This document shows positions 22,320-32,927 of a stretch of DNA of 64,000 bases, in pieces (position 1 is the first letter of the stretch; every line of letters begins with the position of its first letter). The notes under the pieces are model-generated. The model made no database searches. It had not been told where the DNA came from and saw only the letters and a program-made list of their open reading frames with translations. The stretch comes from Lucinisca nassula (lineage: Eukaryota > Mollusca > Bivalvia > Lucinida > Lucinidae), in assembly GCA_963580285.1 (NCBI GenBank), contig OY757010.1, positions 149,592,675-149,656,674 on the forward strand. The letters are read 5' to 3'. The position numbers and the translations under genes were made by a program.

Positions 22320-24370
22320 TTTGTTTCCAGATAACTTCCGGATCAGTTTTCATCTGTTTTGTTTCCGGATAACTGACCCCTGCAATTTTCATCAGATGAA
22401 GATGAAACTTGTTAGGATATAAGTTGGTGAAGTTCATGTTGTTTCGAGGTTATGGTCCACCAAATATTTACAGAGTTATGCCCCTTTTAAAATTTTGTGA
22501 ACTACTTTGTTTCCGTATAACTCATACAGTTTTCATCTGATTTTGCTGAAACTTGGTAGATAATAAGACTATGAGGTGATGGAGTGCTTATTGATTTGGG
22601 GTTACAGTTCACTAAATATTTACAGAGTTATGCCCTTATGAAAATTTTGTGAACTATTTCTGTAAACAAGAGGGCCATGATGGCCCTGGATCGCTCACCT
22701 GATCCATAGAGTAATAAGTGGGCCCCAGGGAGGGCCACTATTGACACCAGGGCTATAATGCGCATAATGTTGAGGGAGGTCTAAAAAGGTGAAGGTTCAT
22801 ACCAAATATCAACAAAGCCTAGAATTTGAACAATCTTGGCAAAGGTGAATAGATGAAGCTACACACCAAATATCAAAGACCTGGGCCTTGCGGTTTCAGA
22901 GAAGAAGATTTTTTTTTAAAGATATTCCCTATATAAGCCTATGTAAAACCAAATGGCCCAGGGGCGGGGGCATTTTTGGCCCCAGAGCTATAATTTGAAC
23001 AATCTTGGTAGAGGTCCACAAGATGAAGCTTCATATCAAATGTCAAAGACCTGGGCCTTGCAGTTTCAGAAAAGAAGATTTTTAAAGATTTTCCCTATAT
23101 AAACCTATGTCAAACCAAAGGGCCCTGGGGCGGGGGCATTTTTGGCCCCAGCACTATAATTTGAACAATCTTGGTAGGGGTCCACTAGATGAAGCTTCAT
23201 ACCAAATATCAAAGACCCAGGCCTTGTGGTTACAGAGAAGAAGATTTTTAAAGATTTTCCCTATATAAGCCCATGTAAAACCAAAAGGCCCCGGTGAGGG
23301 GGCATTTTTAGCTCCAGCACTATAATTTGAACAATCTTGGTAGGGGTCAACTAGATGAAGCTTCATACCAAATATCAAAGACCTGGGCCTTGCGGTTTCA
23401 GAGTAGAAGATTTTTAAAGATTTTCTCTATATAAGCCCATGTAAAACCAAAGGGCCCCGGTGCAGGGGAATTTTCGGCCCCAGCACAATAATATGAACAA
23501 TCTTGGTAGGGGTCCACCAGATGAAGCTTCATCCCAAATATCAATGTCCTGGGCCTTGCGGTTTCAGAGAAGAAGATTTTTAAAGATTTTCCCTATATAA
23601 GCCCATGTAAAACCAAAGGGCCCCGGTGCGGGGGCATTTTTAGCTCCAGCACTATAATTTGAACAATCTTGGTAGGGGTCCACTAGATAAAGCTTCATAC
23701 CAAATATCAAATACCTGGGCCTTGCGGTTTCAGAGAAGACGATTTTTAAAGATTTTCCCAATATAAGCCCATGTAAAACCAAAGGGCCCCGGTGCGGGGG
23801 CATTTTAGGCCCCAGCATAATAATTTGAACCATCTTGGTAGGGGTCTACTAGATGAAGCTTCATACCAAATATCAATGTCCTGGGCCTTGCGGTTTCAGA
23901 GAAGAAGATTTTTTAAGTTTTCAATGAAAAAAATCTATTTTTGGCTCCTGTGACCTATATGTGCAACGGACCGGAACCATTTGAACAACTTTGAAATGGG
24001 ACCACCTAAGGATCATTTCTGTGAAGTTTGGTCAAAATCTGATCAGTGGTTTAGGAGGAGATGTCATTTGCAGAAAAAGTTTACGGATGCACGACGGACA
24101 AAAAGTGATCCCAAAAGCTCACCTTGTCACAACGTGACAGGTGAGCTAAAAATTCTTTTCCAGCTAATTCCTCCTGCAATTGACATTCAATCTATTTCTG
24201 TAAACATTTTGTTTCCAGCTCTGATCATGCTGAAATTTGATATGTAGTAAGACTTTGATATGAAGCACCTGGTTGTAGTCCAGTAATATATTAACTTGAT
24301 ATTGGCATATAATGCCCCACTTGCAAATCTCTTGTTCTCTACATGAAGTTGGGCTTGGAGGGGTATTCAT
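22320..24370. repeat. Tandem-repeat element split by a Helitron-like insertion
   Basis: The left part (22320-22664) has about two units of roughly 165 bp with GTTTCCGGATAACT, CAGTTTTCATCTG and TTTACAGAGTTATGCCC. The right part (24150-24370) continues the same theme with TTTTGTTTCCAGCTCTGATC and CATGCTGAAATTTGATATG. The two parts were evidently one repeat before the element at 22665-24149 inserted. Confidence 0.7.
22665..24149 (+). mobile_element. Helitron-like non-autonomous element, 165-bp tandem core
   Basis: The 5' end is ACAAGAGGGCCATGATGGCC followed by CGCTCACCTGA. The 3' end is a hairpin (GCTCACCTTGTCAC against GTGACAGGTGAGC) ending in CTAA. GCTCACCTG near the start and CAGGTGAGC near the end are inverted. 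The core has about seven units of roughly 165 bp with CTTGGTAGGGGTCCACTAGA, CAAAGACCTGGGCCTTGCGG and TTCCCTATATAAGCCCATG. A 3' hairpin with a CTRR end is the Helitron signature. No Rep/helicase gene is present. Confidence 0.8.
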
Positions 24371-24427
24371 TACATGGACTTGTTAACATGACGTGGCTAC
24401 CTAAAGGTCTATATCTCTGCCAGCAGC

Positions 24428-24680
24428 ACTTAGGGCTCTGGCACTGTGCTGATAGCCAAGGTTGTTGTGATTTGGCTTGAAATATTTTCTTCAGTCATAC
24501 TGTCTCTTCTGCTGAATCAAGAAGGGCAATTGTCAGTTTCTGGAGAAAGACTGCAGTCTACAGTTAACCTATTAAGTATGAGCCTGTCAAGGAATACTGA
24601 GTTTAGGTATACTGACTGGCTTGATATGACAGTGTTGACTGAGCCATTAAACTCTAAACACACTAGAAATATGTCAATGT
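24428..24680 (+). mobile_element. SINE-2 copy, degraded head
   Basis: The body matches SINE-2: CAAGAAGGGCAATTGTCAG, TTTCTGGAGAAAGACTGCAG and a 3' end with GACAGTGTTGACTGAGCC. The tRNA-like head is too diverged to show both promoter boxes. Confidence 0.65.
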
Positions 24681-25328
24681 GACACAGATATGCCCACCCA
24701 GGGGCCATCCTGACACCAGGAAACAAGCATTTTTAAACTAGGGGCCCAAGTGGGACAGAAATTGCACACCTGCATTAGGCTGATGCTACAGGCTGCCATG
24801 TTGCCTATCAGATCAGATTGCCTATAGCATTTCTGTATCTGCATGTTGCCTTGCTACAGCTGATTCGTTTCTGAACAGCTCAATCTGACTACAGATGAGT
24901 AGATGATGTTGGTGCAGAGTGGAGAGGTGGAGAGTATAGATGTCCTTTGAAGAATTTCAAGATAGCCACCATGACGGTTGTCTTGGATAGCGGAATGTAT
25001 CCATTCTAGCAATTCCTGAATCTCCATGTCACCAAAATGCTTCGCACCAAGTTTCAACTCAGTGTGTGTGTGTTTGAGTTTTGTGTTCCACAAACAACTA
25101 AGGTCATATTGAGATAGGACCTCCTATTAAGTTTCAGCTCAATTTCACTTTCAATTTGAGAGGAAAAGTTTTTTGAAGATATTCAAGCTAGTCACGACAC
25201 AATCTTGGATATCGGGATGGAAATTTTTTTAGTAATTCTGAATCTCTGTGTCATCCCGATGCCTTCAACCAAGTTTCAGTGCAATCAGACTTTCAGTTCT
25301 GCAATTTAAAGAATTTCAAGATTTGTGT
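24681..25328. other. Gene-free stretch with a SINE-1 tail fragment
   Basis: Moderately AT-rich sequence with no supported gene. 25068-25125 resembles the SINE-1 body in antisense (AACTAAGGTCATATTGAGAT). Two related stretches with AGTTTCAACTCAGTGTG and AGTTTCAGCTCAATTTCAC suggest an old direct repeat at about 24980-25320. Confidence 0.5.
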
Positions 25329-25578
25329 TTGTTTGAATTGGGGTTTAACATCCCTGTCAACACTATCTAGCTTATTTTGTAGATGTTGCTTCCATTTTTT
25401 TTTTACTTTTACCCAATACTGAGGTGAAATGATATCTCAAGCCCTGCCGCCCAATGACACAACTTTGTCTGGGCAAGGTAAGGCCTTCTAAGCAGTTTAC
25501 CAGTTCTTGTGTGTGGTCAGTTTCGGCTCAGCTTGGAAGCACCATGCAGCCCAATCTATTTCTCTAAGCCCCGGTGGA
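25329..25578 (-). mobile_element. R290 retroposon
   Basis: The antisense copy starts on the tail side with GTTTGTTTGAATTGGGGTTT and ends with TCTAAGCCCCGGTGG. It lacks the TTTATTAGCATGGACGG block, so it carries an internal loss. Confidence 0.78.
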
Positions 25579-25740
25579 ATTTCAAGATGGCTGCCATGTA
25601 AACAAGAGTGAAGTATAATTGACCGGCCGACATGACTTTATTTGTTCACTGGGCCATAAAACCACAACACACATGATGAAAGCTTGGTTCTGATTAACCA
25701 GGTACACGTTAAGGGGAATGGGAACACATGGCCACGTTAA

Positions 25741-25975
25741 GGGGAATGGGAACACATGGCAGCTTTTCCCGCGCCATAAATCAAAGGGAGACAACTTTCA
25801 GGACTTCCTGTTCACTTTTCTATAAGTCCTGTCCCACCGAAAAGGGGTCTACACTTAAAGGAAAGAATTTGCGCTTCAGGAGCAAATTCTTTCCTTTATG
25901 AGTTGATGCCTATTGACATGGGAGACAAAACTTCTTTTGCAGGAGTTGCCTCCCATGAAGGTGTATCCATTCCCT
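25741..25975. mobile_element. Family D MITE, TTAA-flanked
   Basis: TTAA lies at 25737-25740 and 25976-25979. The ends are GGGGAATGGGAACACATGG and the inverse of GGTGTATCCATTCCCTT. A 28-bp block with a second TTAA (25709-25712) is duplicated just before the left end. The core has CTTAAAGGAAAGAATTTGCG facing GAGCAAATTCTTTCCTTTA. Related copies are at 37007-37215 and 43533-43712. Confidence 0.85.
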
Positions 25976-26194
25976 TTAATGTGACAGTCTTTGCTGAGCT
26001 AAAATGTCTTAAGACAAACTTTTTGTGGATCATTACACGCCACAGCCTCTTTTTAACACTGTTGCTGGGGTCAATTGCAGAAACCGTGTTTGCTAAAGAA
26101 CCTTATTACATCCTAACAGAAATGTATAGATTATATGGTAAAATGACCATTTTTCTATACATAAAGAGATTACAACCAAACATGGTCAAAGCCT

Positions 26195-26383
26195 GTCCAG
26201 GAACCGCGGTGCGAGGCGGACCGTCCATGCTAATAAACCCTATTGGTTTCATTGGGCAACAGGGCTTGAGATGTCATTTCATCTCAATGTCGGGTAAAAG
26301 TCAGACAAAATTGGAAGCAACGTCTCCAAAATGACCTTTACAGTGTTGACGGGGACGTTAAACCTCAAACAAACAAACATGGT
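26195..26383 (+). mobile_element. R290 retroposon, 5'-truncated
   Basis: A sense-strand copy from CCTGTCCAGGAACCGCGGTG to GACGTTAAACCTCAAACAAA. The head half is missing, as expected from incomplete reverse transcription. It sits inside a TTATAACAC-type MITE remnant (about 25983-26430). Confidence 0.85.
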
Positions 26384-26785
26384 CAGTTTGCTGTGTAATC
26401 TATACATTATAGATTACATGTATACTGAAAACAAGAGGACCATGGATGGTCCTGTATCGCTCACCTGAGCTAACAGATTTAAAGTTTTAGGAAGTTCCAG
26501 TTGTTACTCATGAAGTTATGCTGATGACATGGTCAAAAACAGGATTTTTCTGCAATCAAAGGGATGTAATGACAGATTGGCTGACCATTCATTTCAGCTT
26601 TCATCCCTGACTTACTTATACATAAGCTTTAAAATCTGATGAAAACTAAAGGGGCTATAGTGATGACAAGGTTATAAATAGACATTTTCTGCAATCAAAG
26701 GGACGGAACTCTATAAAAGATAGGCTGGCCTCATCAGTTTTCGAACTCAATAAGCTTTTATCCCTGATTTATCAAGATCTGATAA

Positions 26786-27907
26786 AACCCCGGTCCCACA
26801 GAGCTTGCGACCGCGATGCGACCTGTCTGCGACTAAAAAAAATGGCAATCGCGGAGCGGTTTCAGAAGTCGCACGGAGGTTTTATAAAGGTTGCAGCAAG
26901 GTCGCGGGTAGGTCGCCGAACAAATTTAGTCGCCGATCGTCTTTTGGGCATGCACAAAAGACTGGCTGCGACTGATTTTGATCGCAGACTAGTTGCAATG
27001 GTTTTCTAGACGTCGCAGACCAATCTCCGATCGATCGCCGAACAGTCACCGATCGATCCCCGACCGAATTTATGCAAATTTGGCTGTAAATTCTAGCAAC
27101 CCTATTGCAACTTATCGGAGACTGGTCGCAGACCGATCGCCGACTAATCGCCGACTGATCCGCGATCTATCCACGACCTATCGGTGATGAGTCGGCAACT
27201 GTTCGGCGATGAGTCGGCGATCGATCGGAGATTGATCACTGATAAGTCGGCGATTGATCTGCGATTGGTCTGCAACTGGTCGCCGACAAGCTGTAAAAGG
27301 TTTTAAAACCACCGAACGATTATAGCGCCAACTACAATAAAAACTGTTAACATCCTAGCATCATTTCGACGACAGCTTTCAAAGAGGCAAAATGGTTCGG
27401 AGAGGCGGGCAAAAGAAAACGGCGGCGCAGCCAAAAAAAAACGGGAAGCAAGGCTCGGTCACCAATTTCGGATGACGAGGACTTGCAGCAGCCCAGAGAA
27501 GACTCTCAGCAGTCGAAAATTTAGTTTATTTTTGTCTGTGTCCAAAAAAAAAAAAAAAAAAAAAAAACGCAAAAAAGTCTCCTCCAAGTCGCCGATCGGT
27601 TTTTATCCAGTCTCTGAAGAGTCGCCGATTGATCGCCGACTAGTCCCCGATCATGTTTCACTTGTTGCAAGTCAGTCGCCGATCATACGTCGATTCTTCG
27701 GCGACAAGTCGCTGATCAATCGCCGACTTTGGGCAACATTAATCGCCGATTGTTCGGCGACCGGTCGCCGACTAGTCGGCGACGGATCGGCGATCACACT
27801 TACGGAGCAAATTTAGTTGCAACAGTTGCAAAGGTCGCGGGCCAGTTGCAACGAAATCAGTTGCAGAGAGGTCGCATCGCAGTCGCAAGGTCTGTGGGAC
27901 CGGGGCT
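26786..27907. mobile_element. Harbinger-like transposon remnant with TCGCCGA motif arrays
   Basis: The terminal inverted repeats are about 49 bp with a handful of mismatches: AACCCCGGTCCCACAGAGCT on the left, and AGCCCCGGTCCCACAGACCT reading in from the right. TAA lies on both sides (26783-26785 and 27908-27910), as expected for PIF/Harbinger. Subterminal regions at about 26920-27300 and 27580-27800 are packed with TCGCCGAYCG-type motifs in both orientations. A short coding remnant may start at 27392 (MVRRGGQKKTAAQPKKNGKQ). It looks frameshifted at an A-run and is followed by SPISDDEDLQQPREDSQQSK in another frame. A 24-base A-run lies near 27544-27567. No full transposase is visible. Confidence 0.72.
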
Positions 27908-28304
27908 TAAAGGGGCTATATATGGTGATGACAAGGTCAAAAATAGGCATTTTCAGCAAGCAAGGGAATGCAACACTACAATTAATGGGCTGACCTTGCC
28001 AGTTTTCAAGCTCATCCAAGCTTCTATCCCTTACTTACTTATGTATAAGTTTCAAAAAGATCCAGACAACAAGGAACTCTATGAGTGATAGGCAGACATC
28101 ACCAGTTTTCAAGCTCATCCGAGCTTTTAATCCCAACCTACTATGCTAGTTTCAGGAAGATTCAATCAAAACTAGAGGACTAATGGTGATGACAAGGCAC
28201 AAAATAGGCATTTTCAGCAAAAAAAGGGACTTAACTCTGGGAGCAATGTGCCAACAATGTTAGTTTGCTAACACAATCAAGCTTTAATCTCTCTAACTTA
28301 CTTA

Positions 28305-28461
28305 GAAGCCTCCGTGGTGTAGTGGTTACACTACTTGCCTTGTACACTGGGGGATGCAGGATCGATCCCGGGCTTCTCCAGACTTTCAGATGAGTCTTTA
28401 AACCGAGGTCCCATCTCCATATGACCTTAGCTGTTGGTGGGACGGAAAACTCGAACACTCA
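28305..28461 (+). mobile_element. SINE-1 with 14-bp target duplication
   Basis: CTCTAACTTACTTA flanks the element at 28291-28304 and 28462-28475. The head has GTGGTGTAGTGGTTACAC and GGATCGATCCCGGGCTTC. The body reads GATGAGTCTTTAAACCGAGG and TGACCTTAGCTGTTGGTGGG. This is the best preserved SINE-1 in the window. Confidence 0.93.
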
Positions 28462-30152
28462 CTCTAACTTACTTATATGCAAGTTTCAGGAAGGTCTGTT
28501 CAAAACTTAGGGACTTATGAAGATCTTTACAGTGTTGAAGGGGATGTTAAACCTCAAATCAAACAAACAAACAAATCAGCCTGCAGAGATATAACTGGTC
28601 AAAGGTGTGGATGGATGGACTACGGATGAATGGACATTGGACGGACGGACGACCCACTGTATAAACTATAAGCTCCCCTGGAGCCTCTGGCCCAGATGAG
28701 CTGAAAATAGGAATTTTCAGCAATCAGTGATAAATGGGCCGACTTGGCCGTTTTTCAAACTCATCCGAGTTTTTATCCCCAGCCACTTTACATATAAGTT
28801 TCAGAAAGATCTGATCAAAACTGAAGGCGCTACGGTGATGACAAGGTCAAAAATAGGCATTTTCAGCAATCAAAGGGCTGTAACTCTGTGATAAATTGGC
28901 CAGTTTTCAAACTCATTTGAGTTTTTATGCCAAGCCAACTTTTCTATAAGTTTCAGAATGATCCAATCAAAACTGAAGGGTCTACGGTGATGACATGGTC
29001 AAAAATAGGCATTTTCAGCAATCAAAGGGACGTAACTCTATGATTGGGCAGACTTGGCCAGTTTTTTAACTCATCTGAGTTTTTATCCCCAGCCAATTTA
29101 CATATAAGTTTCAGAAAGATCTGATCAAAACTGAAGGCGCTACAGTGATGACAAGGTAAAAAATAAGGCATTTTCAGCAGTCAAAGAGACGTAACTCTAT
29201 GATAAATGGGCCGACTTGGCCGTTTTCAAACTCATCGGAGTTTTTATCCCAAGCCACCTTAGGTATAAGTTTCAGAAAGATCCGATCAAAACTGAAGGGG
29301 CTACGGTGATGGCAAACAGCCATCACCTGTCATTCTAAAAATAGGCATTTTTAGCAATCAAAGGGCCGTATCTCTATGATAAATGGGTCGACCTTGCCTG
29401 TTTTTAAACTCATCTGAGTTTTTATCCCAAGCCACCTTACATATAAGTTTCAGAAAGATCTGGGCTACGGTGATGACAAGGTCAAAAATAGGCATGTTTA
29501 GCAATCAAGGGGACGTAACTCTATAATTAATGGGCCGACCTTGCCAGTTTTCGAACTCATCCGAGCTTTCATCCCCAGTCTACTTATATATAAGTTTTAG
29601 AAAGATCTGATCAAAACTGAAGGTGTTTAGGTGATTACAAGGATTTCCCCCATTGTAAGTCTATGGGACCTTGTGGTTGCCATAGCAACCAAAGTTTTCA
29701 TTCGATTTCGATAAAAAGCTGATGTCATCAATGCCGCACCAGAGGCATGCTACAGATAAGAAATGATTGAGATCAGCTTGCAGAGATATAGCTGGTCAAA
29801 AGTGTGGACGGATGGAGGACGGAGGGACTTCCATCCTATAAGCACCCCTGGAGCCTTCGGCCCAGGTGAGCTAAAATGACCATTTGTGGTCATTTTTCTA
29901 AATAATCTTTTCCTTTTGGGATCAATTCTAAAAACTGTATTTGATCAAAAACCACGTTGTTGTTGTCATGGACATTTTTATAATGAGGTTAATGTGTCTA
30001 GTTACTGGATTGTGGAAAACAATAAGTAAACATGTACATCAAATATATTTTGCTTTATTTTTTAATTCTATATATATCTCATATAAATTCTTCATTTAGT
30101 GTACAATAACATGTAACGAAACTCTTTCCACACAATGATGTATTAAACTGTG

Positions 30153-30300
30153 CCCAGTTGTTCAAAGTATTGTTAGCTAAACAAGCTCATTACTTGTCAA
30201 AATGAAAACTGTTCTTGTAATTACAATATTAATACTGATATTTTTTCTGAAAATATGAGAGCAGTTTTTGCAAATTATATGAGTAGCTTTCAGCTATTTT
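30153..30300. mobile_element. Left half of a GGGCCC-TTGTTCAAAG MITE
   Basis: CCCAGTTGTTCAAAGTATTG and TTAGCTAAACAAGCTC match the copy at 38065. The right terminal repeat is absent, so it is truncated. Confidence 0.65.
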
Positions 30301-30379
30301 GGAAGAGGGTCACCTAAACAAGATTCCTATGAAGTTTGATTGAAATTCGCCCAAGCGTTTAGGAGGAGTTAGCATTTAA

Positions 30380-30535
30380 AGCAATTGTTGACGCTACTCA
30401 ACTCATAAACCAGGGGTTGTGGCCTTGTGAGTTCAATCCCCTGCTACTCCAGACTTTCGGATGAGTCTTTAAACCGAGGTCCCATCAACGTATCACCTTG
30501 GCTGTTGGTGGTAACTAAAACTCAAACACACACAC
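30380..30535 (+). mobile_element. SINE-1, head degraded
   Basis: The body GATGAGTCTTTAAACCGAGG, CACCTTGGCTGTTGGTGG and an (AC)n-like tail are intact, and GAGTTCAATCCCCTG is recognisable as box B. The box A region is changed. Confidence 0.7.
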
Positions 30536-30705
30536 ACTATGAGAACCCTCAGTAGCTCTAACATCCCCTGTCTCACCCAACAATTTCCATGGTCCCAAAA
30601 GTGTTTTAATAATAGAAGTTCACCTGAATGCATTTGCCAACAGAAAATATATACCAATGTATACTAACCGATTTGGGTTGAATTCACACACATGTTCATC
30701 ACATG

Positions 30706-30913
30706 TACAGTAAAATTCCTATATTAAGACCACCTTTGGGAGTGTTCAAAAGTGGTCTTAAAGACCACTTTTGAACAGTCCCAAAGGTGGTCCTTGACCT
30801 GAGGACAGACCAGGCAGAAAACACAAAGGAAGATTAAGTTCACCTTTAAAAATAAGCTTATTAAAGCAGAATTAGTCTTAATTTTAGGTGGTCTTAATAG
30901 CAGAATTTACTGT
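30706..30913. mobile_element. MITE with TACAGTAAA ends and TTAAGACCACC repeats
   Basis: The left end TACAGTAAAATTCCTATATT continues with AAGACCACC and is mirrored by the right end. The core holds the palindrome CCACTTTTGAACAGTCCCAA against TTTGGGAGTGTTCAAAAGTG. A related copy is at 49250-49434. Confidence 0.85.
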
Positions 30914-31223
30914 ACTTTAAAGCATAACAATCTTTGTTTAAAACAACTGCCTAAACTTCTTATTTTGCATGTGGAAAGAGTCCAGTTATCATTAAACATA
31001 GCACAACAAAACATTAAGATCTTCAACCATTTTTTTCTCTGATAATATATGTGTTATAAAAACATAAAAAAACCCTAAGACCCTGCACAGTAATGCTACT
31101 TGATCCCTGATGTGGCCAGTTTTTCTACAAGCTGAATCTTAGTCAACTGTATCAATGCTCCGTAGATGTAAACCAGTAACCTGTATTACCATGTTATTAA
31201 GTACATTGTATGTTTATTAATTG

Positions 31224-31934
31224 ACTATCCTGTATTCTAATGCACTTACGTATGTAACGCGACGTCTGATTGGATAACGTCAAAAATTTGCGACAGTATA
31301 TTCCACGATATACTGTCGGAAATCCGACGTCACCACGTAACGTCGTTTTTCATTGGCTTACATTTGGTTCTACGCAGCTCACAGCGCCTGCCGCTTTGTG
31401 CAAAATAATACAATTTTTAACAAAACAACCGAATAAGTGCATTAGAATGGGGATAACTAAATTGAAAATTGTCATTTGGGGAGGTGTGTGTGTGTGAATT
31501 CGGGTTTAACGTTGCTTTCAACAATTTTTCAGTCATATCACGACGGTGTCTGGTTGCGACAGGGAGCTCAATGCTCACTTTTATAGTGCTGCCTCACTGA
31601 AGTATCATGTCCCAGACACATTACATGATACCACACCCAGTCACATTATCCTGACACTGGATCGACCAGTCCTAGCTCTTCCCCGCAAATCTGAGTGCCA
31701 AGCGAGGAGCAGCTAGTACCATTTTTAACGACTTTGGTATGTCGCGGCCCGGGATCGAACCCGTGACCTCCCGTTCCCCGGAGCGGACACTCTACCAACT
31801 GAGCTATCGGGGCCGGTCATTTGGGGAGGTAAATCGGTGGTTTTACGGTCGCGGAGCCGTAAAACGTAATTTCCGACCGTAAAACCACCGATTTACCTCC
31901 CCAAATGACAATTTTCAATACAGTTATTCCCTAA
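31224..31934. mobile_element. Two adjoining inverted-repeat elements, one split by a SINE
   Basis: 31224-31456 has inverted ends (TATTCTAATGCACTTA and TAAGTGCATTAGAAT). From 31450 a second foldback begins: ATTGAAAATTGTCATTTGGG and AGGTAAATCGGTGGTTTTAC pair with the reverse arm at 31877-31934. A SINE at 31486-31815 interrupts the left arm. With the SINE removed, the arms align almost perfectly. No gene is present. Confidence 0.8.
31486..31815 (-). mobile_element. Full-length tRNA-derived SINE with 15-bp target duplication
   Basis: GTCATTTGGGGAGGT flanks it at 31471-31485 and 31816-31830. On the minus strand the head is GGCCCCGATAGCTCAGTTGG with TAGAGTG (box A) and CACGGGTTCGATCCCGGGCC (box B), a close tRNA match. 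The body continues through GGTCGATCCAGTGTCAGG to a (CA)n tail. The head looks like a tRNA, but the 330-bp body and the target duplication make it a SINE. Confidence 0.95.
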
Positions 31935-32015
31935 TTGTTCGTTGGTCACCCATATTAAAACTGAGGTCAAAAATCAATAAACATGATTTTAATGGTGTCA
32001 ATTAATAAAATTGTC

Positions 32016-32147
32016 ATTAATCAAGTAATTTCATATTGTCCCAGTTACAGGTCTTAGGTCAGCTGCGTTGGCCTCAGCCTTCGGCCTCAGGCCAATACAG
32101 CAGACTTCAGACCTGTAACTGGGCCAATTCGAAATTACTTGATTAAT
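32016..32147. repeat. 132-bp foldback element
   Basis: ATTAATCAAGTAATTTCATA and CCCAGTTACAGGTCT on the left are mirrored by AGACCTGTAACTGGG and GAAATTACTTGATTAAT on the right. The apex is TTGGCCTCAGCC facing CCTCAGGCCAA. The arms differ at a few sites only. Confidence 0.88.
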
Positions 32148-32164
32148 AACATCATAGTATTGAC

Positions 32165-32475
32165 CACCCTTGTAAACCCAAATTTTGCACCCCTCCCATC
32201 GTGGCTTTGAGAAATAATTTGGGCTGGATGGTACTTCTGCACACAGCTGAAGCCAACCGAACATGGGAACTCATAAAATGTTTACGTCTAAGCCTGCCCA
32301 GGCAAAGTGGGGCAAGTCGTACCATCCCTGCATATAAACTCTAGCAATTTGTTTGGGTGGTAGGGCTTGAGATGTCATTTCATTTCAGTGTTCGGTAACT
32401 GTCCCACAAAATCAAAAGCAATGTCTCCAAAATAAAGTGTTGAGAGGGATGTAAAGCCGAAACACAAACAAGACC
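32165..32475 (+). mobile_element. R290 retroposon, diverged full copy
   Basis: The sense order is complete: a head with GCACCCCTCCCATCGTGGCT, a middle with GCCTGCCCAGGCAAAGTGG, and TGAGATGTCATTTCATTTC. The 3' end GGGATGTAAAGCCGAAACAC leads into an A/C-rich tail. It is more diverged than the 51-53 kb copies. Confidence 0.8.
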
Positions 32476-32589
32476 CCCATTTAAGCAACAACAAGCGAAA
32501 ATGGATTTTCTGGCATGTGCACTCGGTAGAGACTCAAATCAGTAGGTACACAAAGCATAATTTTAACAAGTCCATGCAATGGACACCGC

Positions 32590-32890
32590 ACTACAGCCAC
32601 CTTCATATAGAGAAAAATGGGGGTTACAGGGGTATACATTATGTTTCTTATTTCTGTTCCAAGACATAGGTTGTGGTTACTCATTAGAACTGTCTAACAA
32701 GCACCCTCAGCCTATGTTTGGAGTAGAATTAAGAAAAATATCATAAATTTTCATCTGATAAGTAACCAACGATTGCACTATGTCGCATGGGTTACATTCA
32801 GCAGCCATTCATGTGCACAGGGAGGACTCAAGATCAGCCTGCGCAGAAGCACATGCTGATCTAGAGCCTTCCCTGTGCACACATGCTGGA
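32590..32890. repeat. MITE fragments and an AGATCAGC hairpin
   Basis: 32595-32760 is a broken copy of the AAACACGCC MITE core (GGGGGTTACAGGGGTATACA, and AAGAAAAATATC). 32808-32888 is a palindrome: GTGCACAGGGAGGACTC pairs with GAGCCTTCCCTGTGCAC, with AAGATCAGC and GCTGATCT inside. Confidence 0.7.
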
Positions 32891-32927
32891 TAACTCATTT
32901 TTCCTTGGCAAGGTCAAGTTTCTGTTC

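Larger units (their letters stand above)
26431..29876 (+). mobile_element. Helitron-like element, about 185-bp tandem core, with nested insertions
   Basis: The 5' end is ACAAGAGGACCATGGATGGT followed by TATCGCTCACCTGAGC. The 3' end is GGAGCCTTCGGCCCAGGTGA, then GCTAAAA. These ends match those of the element at 22665-24149, while the core is different: units carry GATGACAAGGTCAAAAATAG, GCATTTTCAGCAATCAAAGG and TAAGTTTCAGAAAGATC. An internal 3'-like end with CTGA at about 28680-28710 suggests two fused elements. A Harbinger-like transposon, a SINE-1 and an R290 tail fragment (about 28500-28578) are inserted inside. No transposition gene is present. Confidence 0.78.

Noticed and set aside
26993..27816. 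Arginine-rich protein frames with DRRLV or SPTNRRLI repeats
   Set aside because: They are translations of the TCGCCGA motif arrays, lack a common frame and are broken by an A-run.
31730..31815. A functional tRNA gene on the minus strand
   Set aside because: Box A and box B are good, but the 3' acceptor arm is absent, the body extends to 330 bp and a 15-bp target duplication is present, so it is a SINE.
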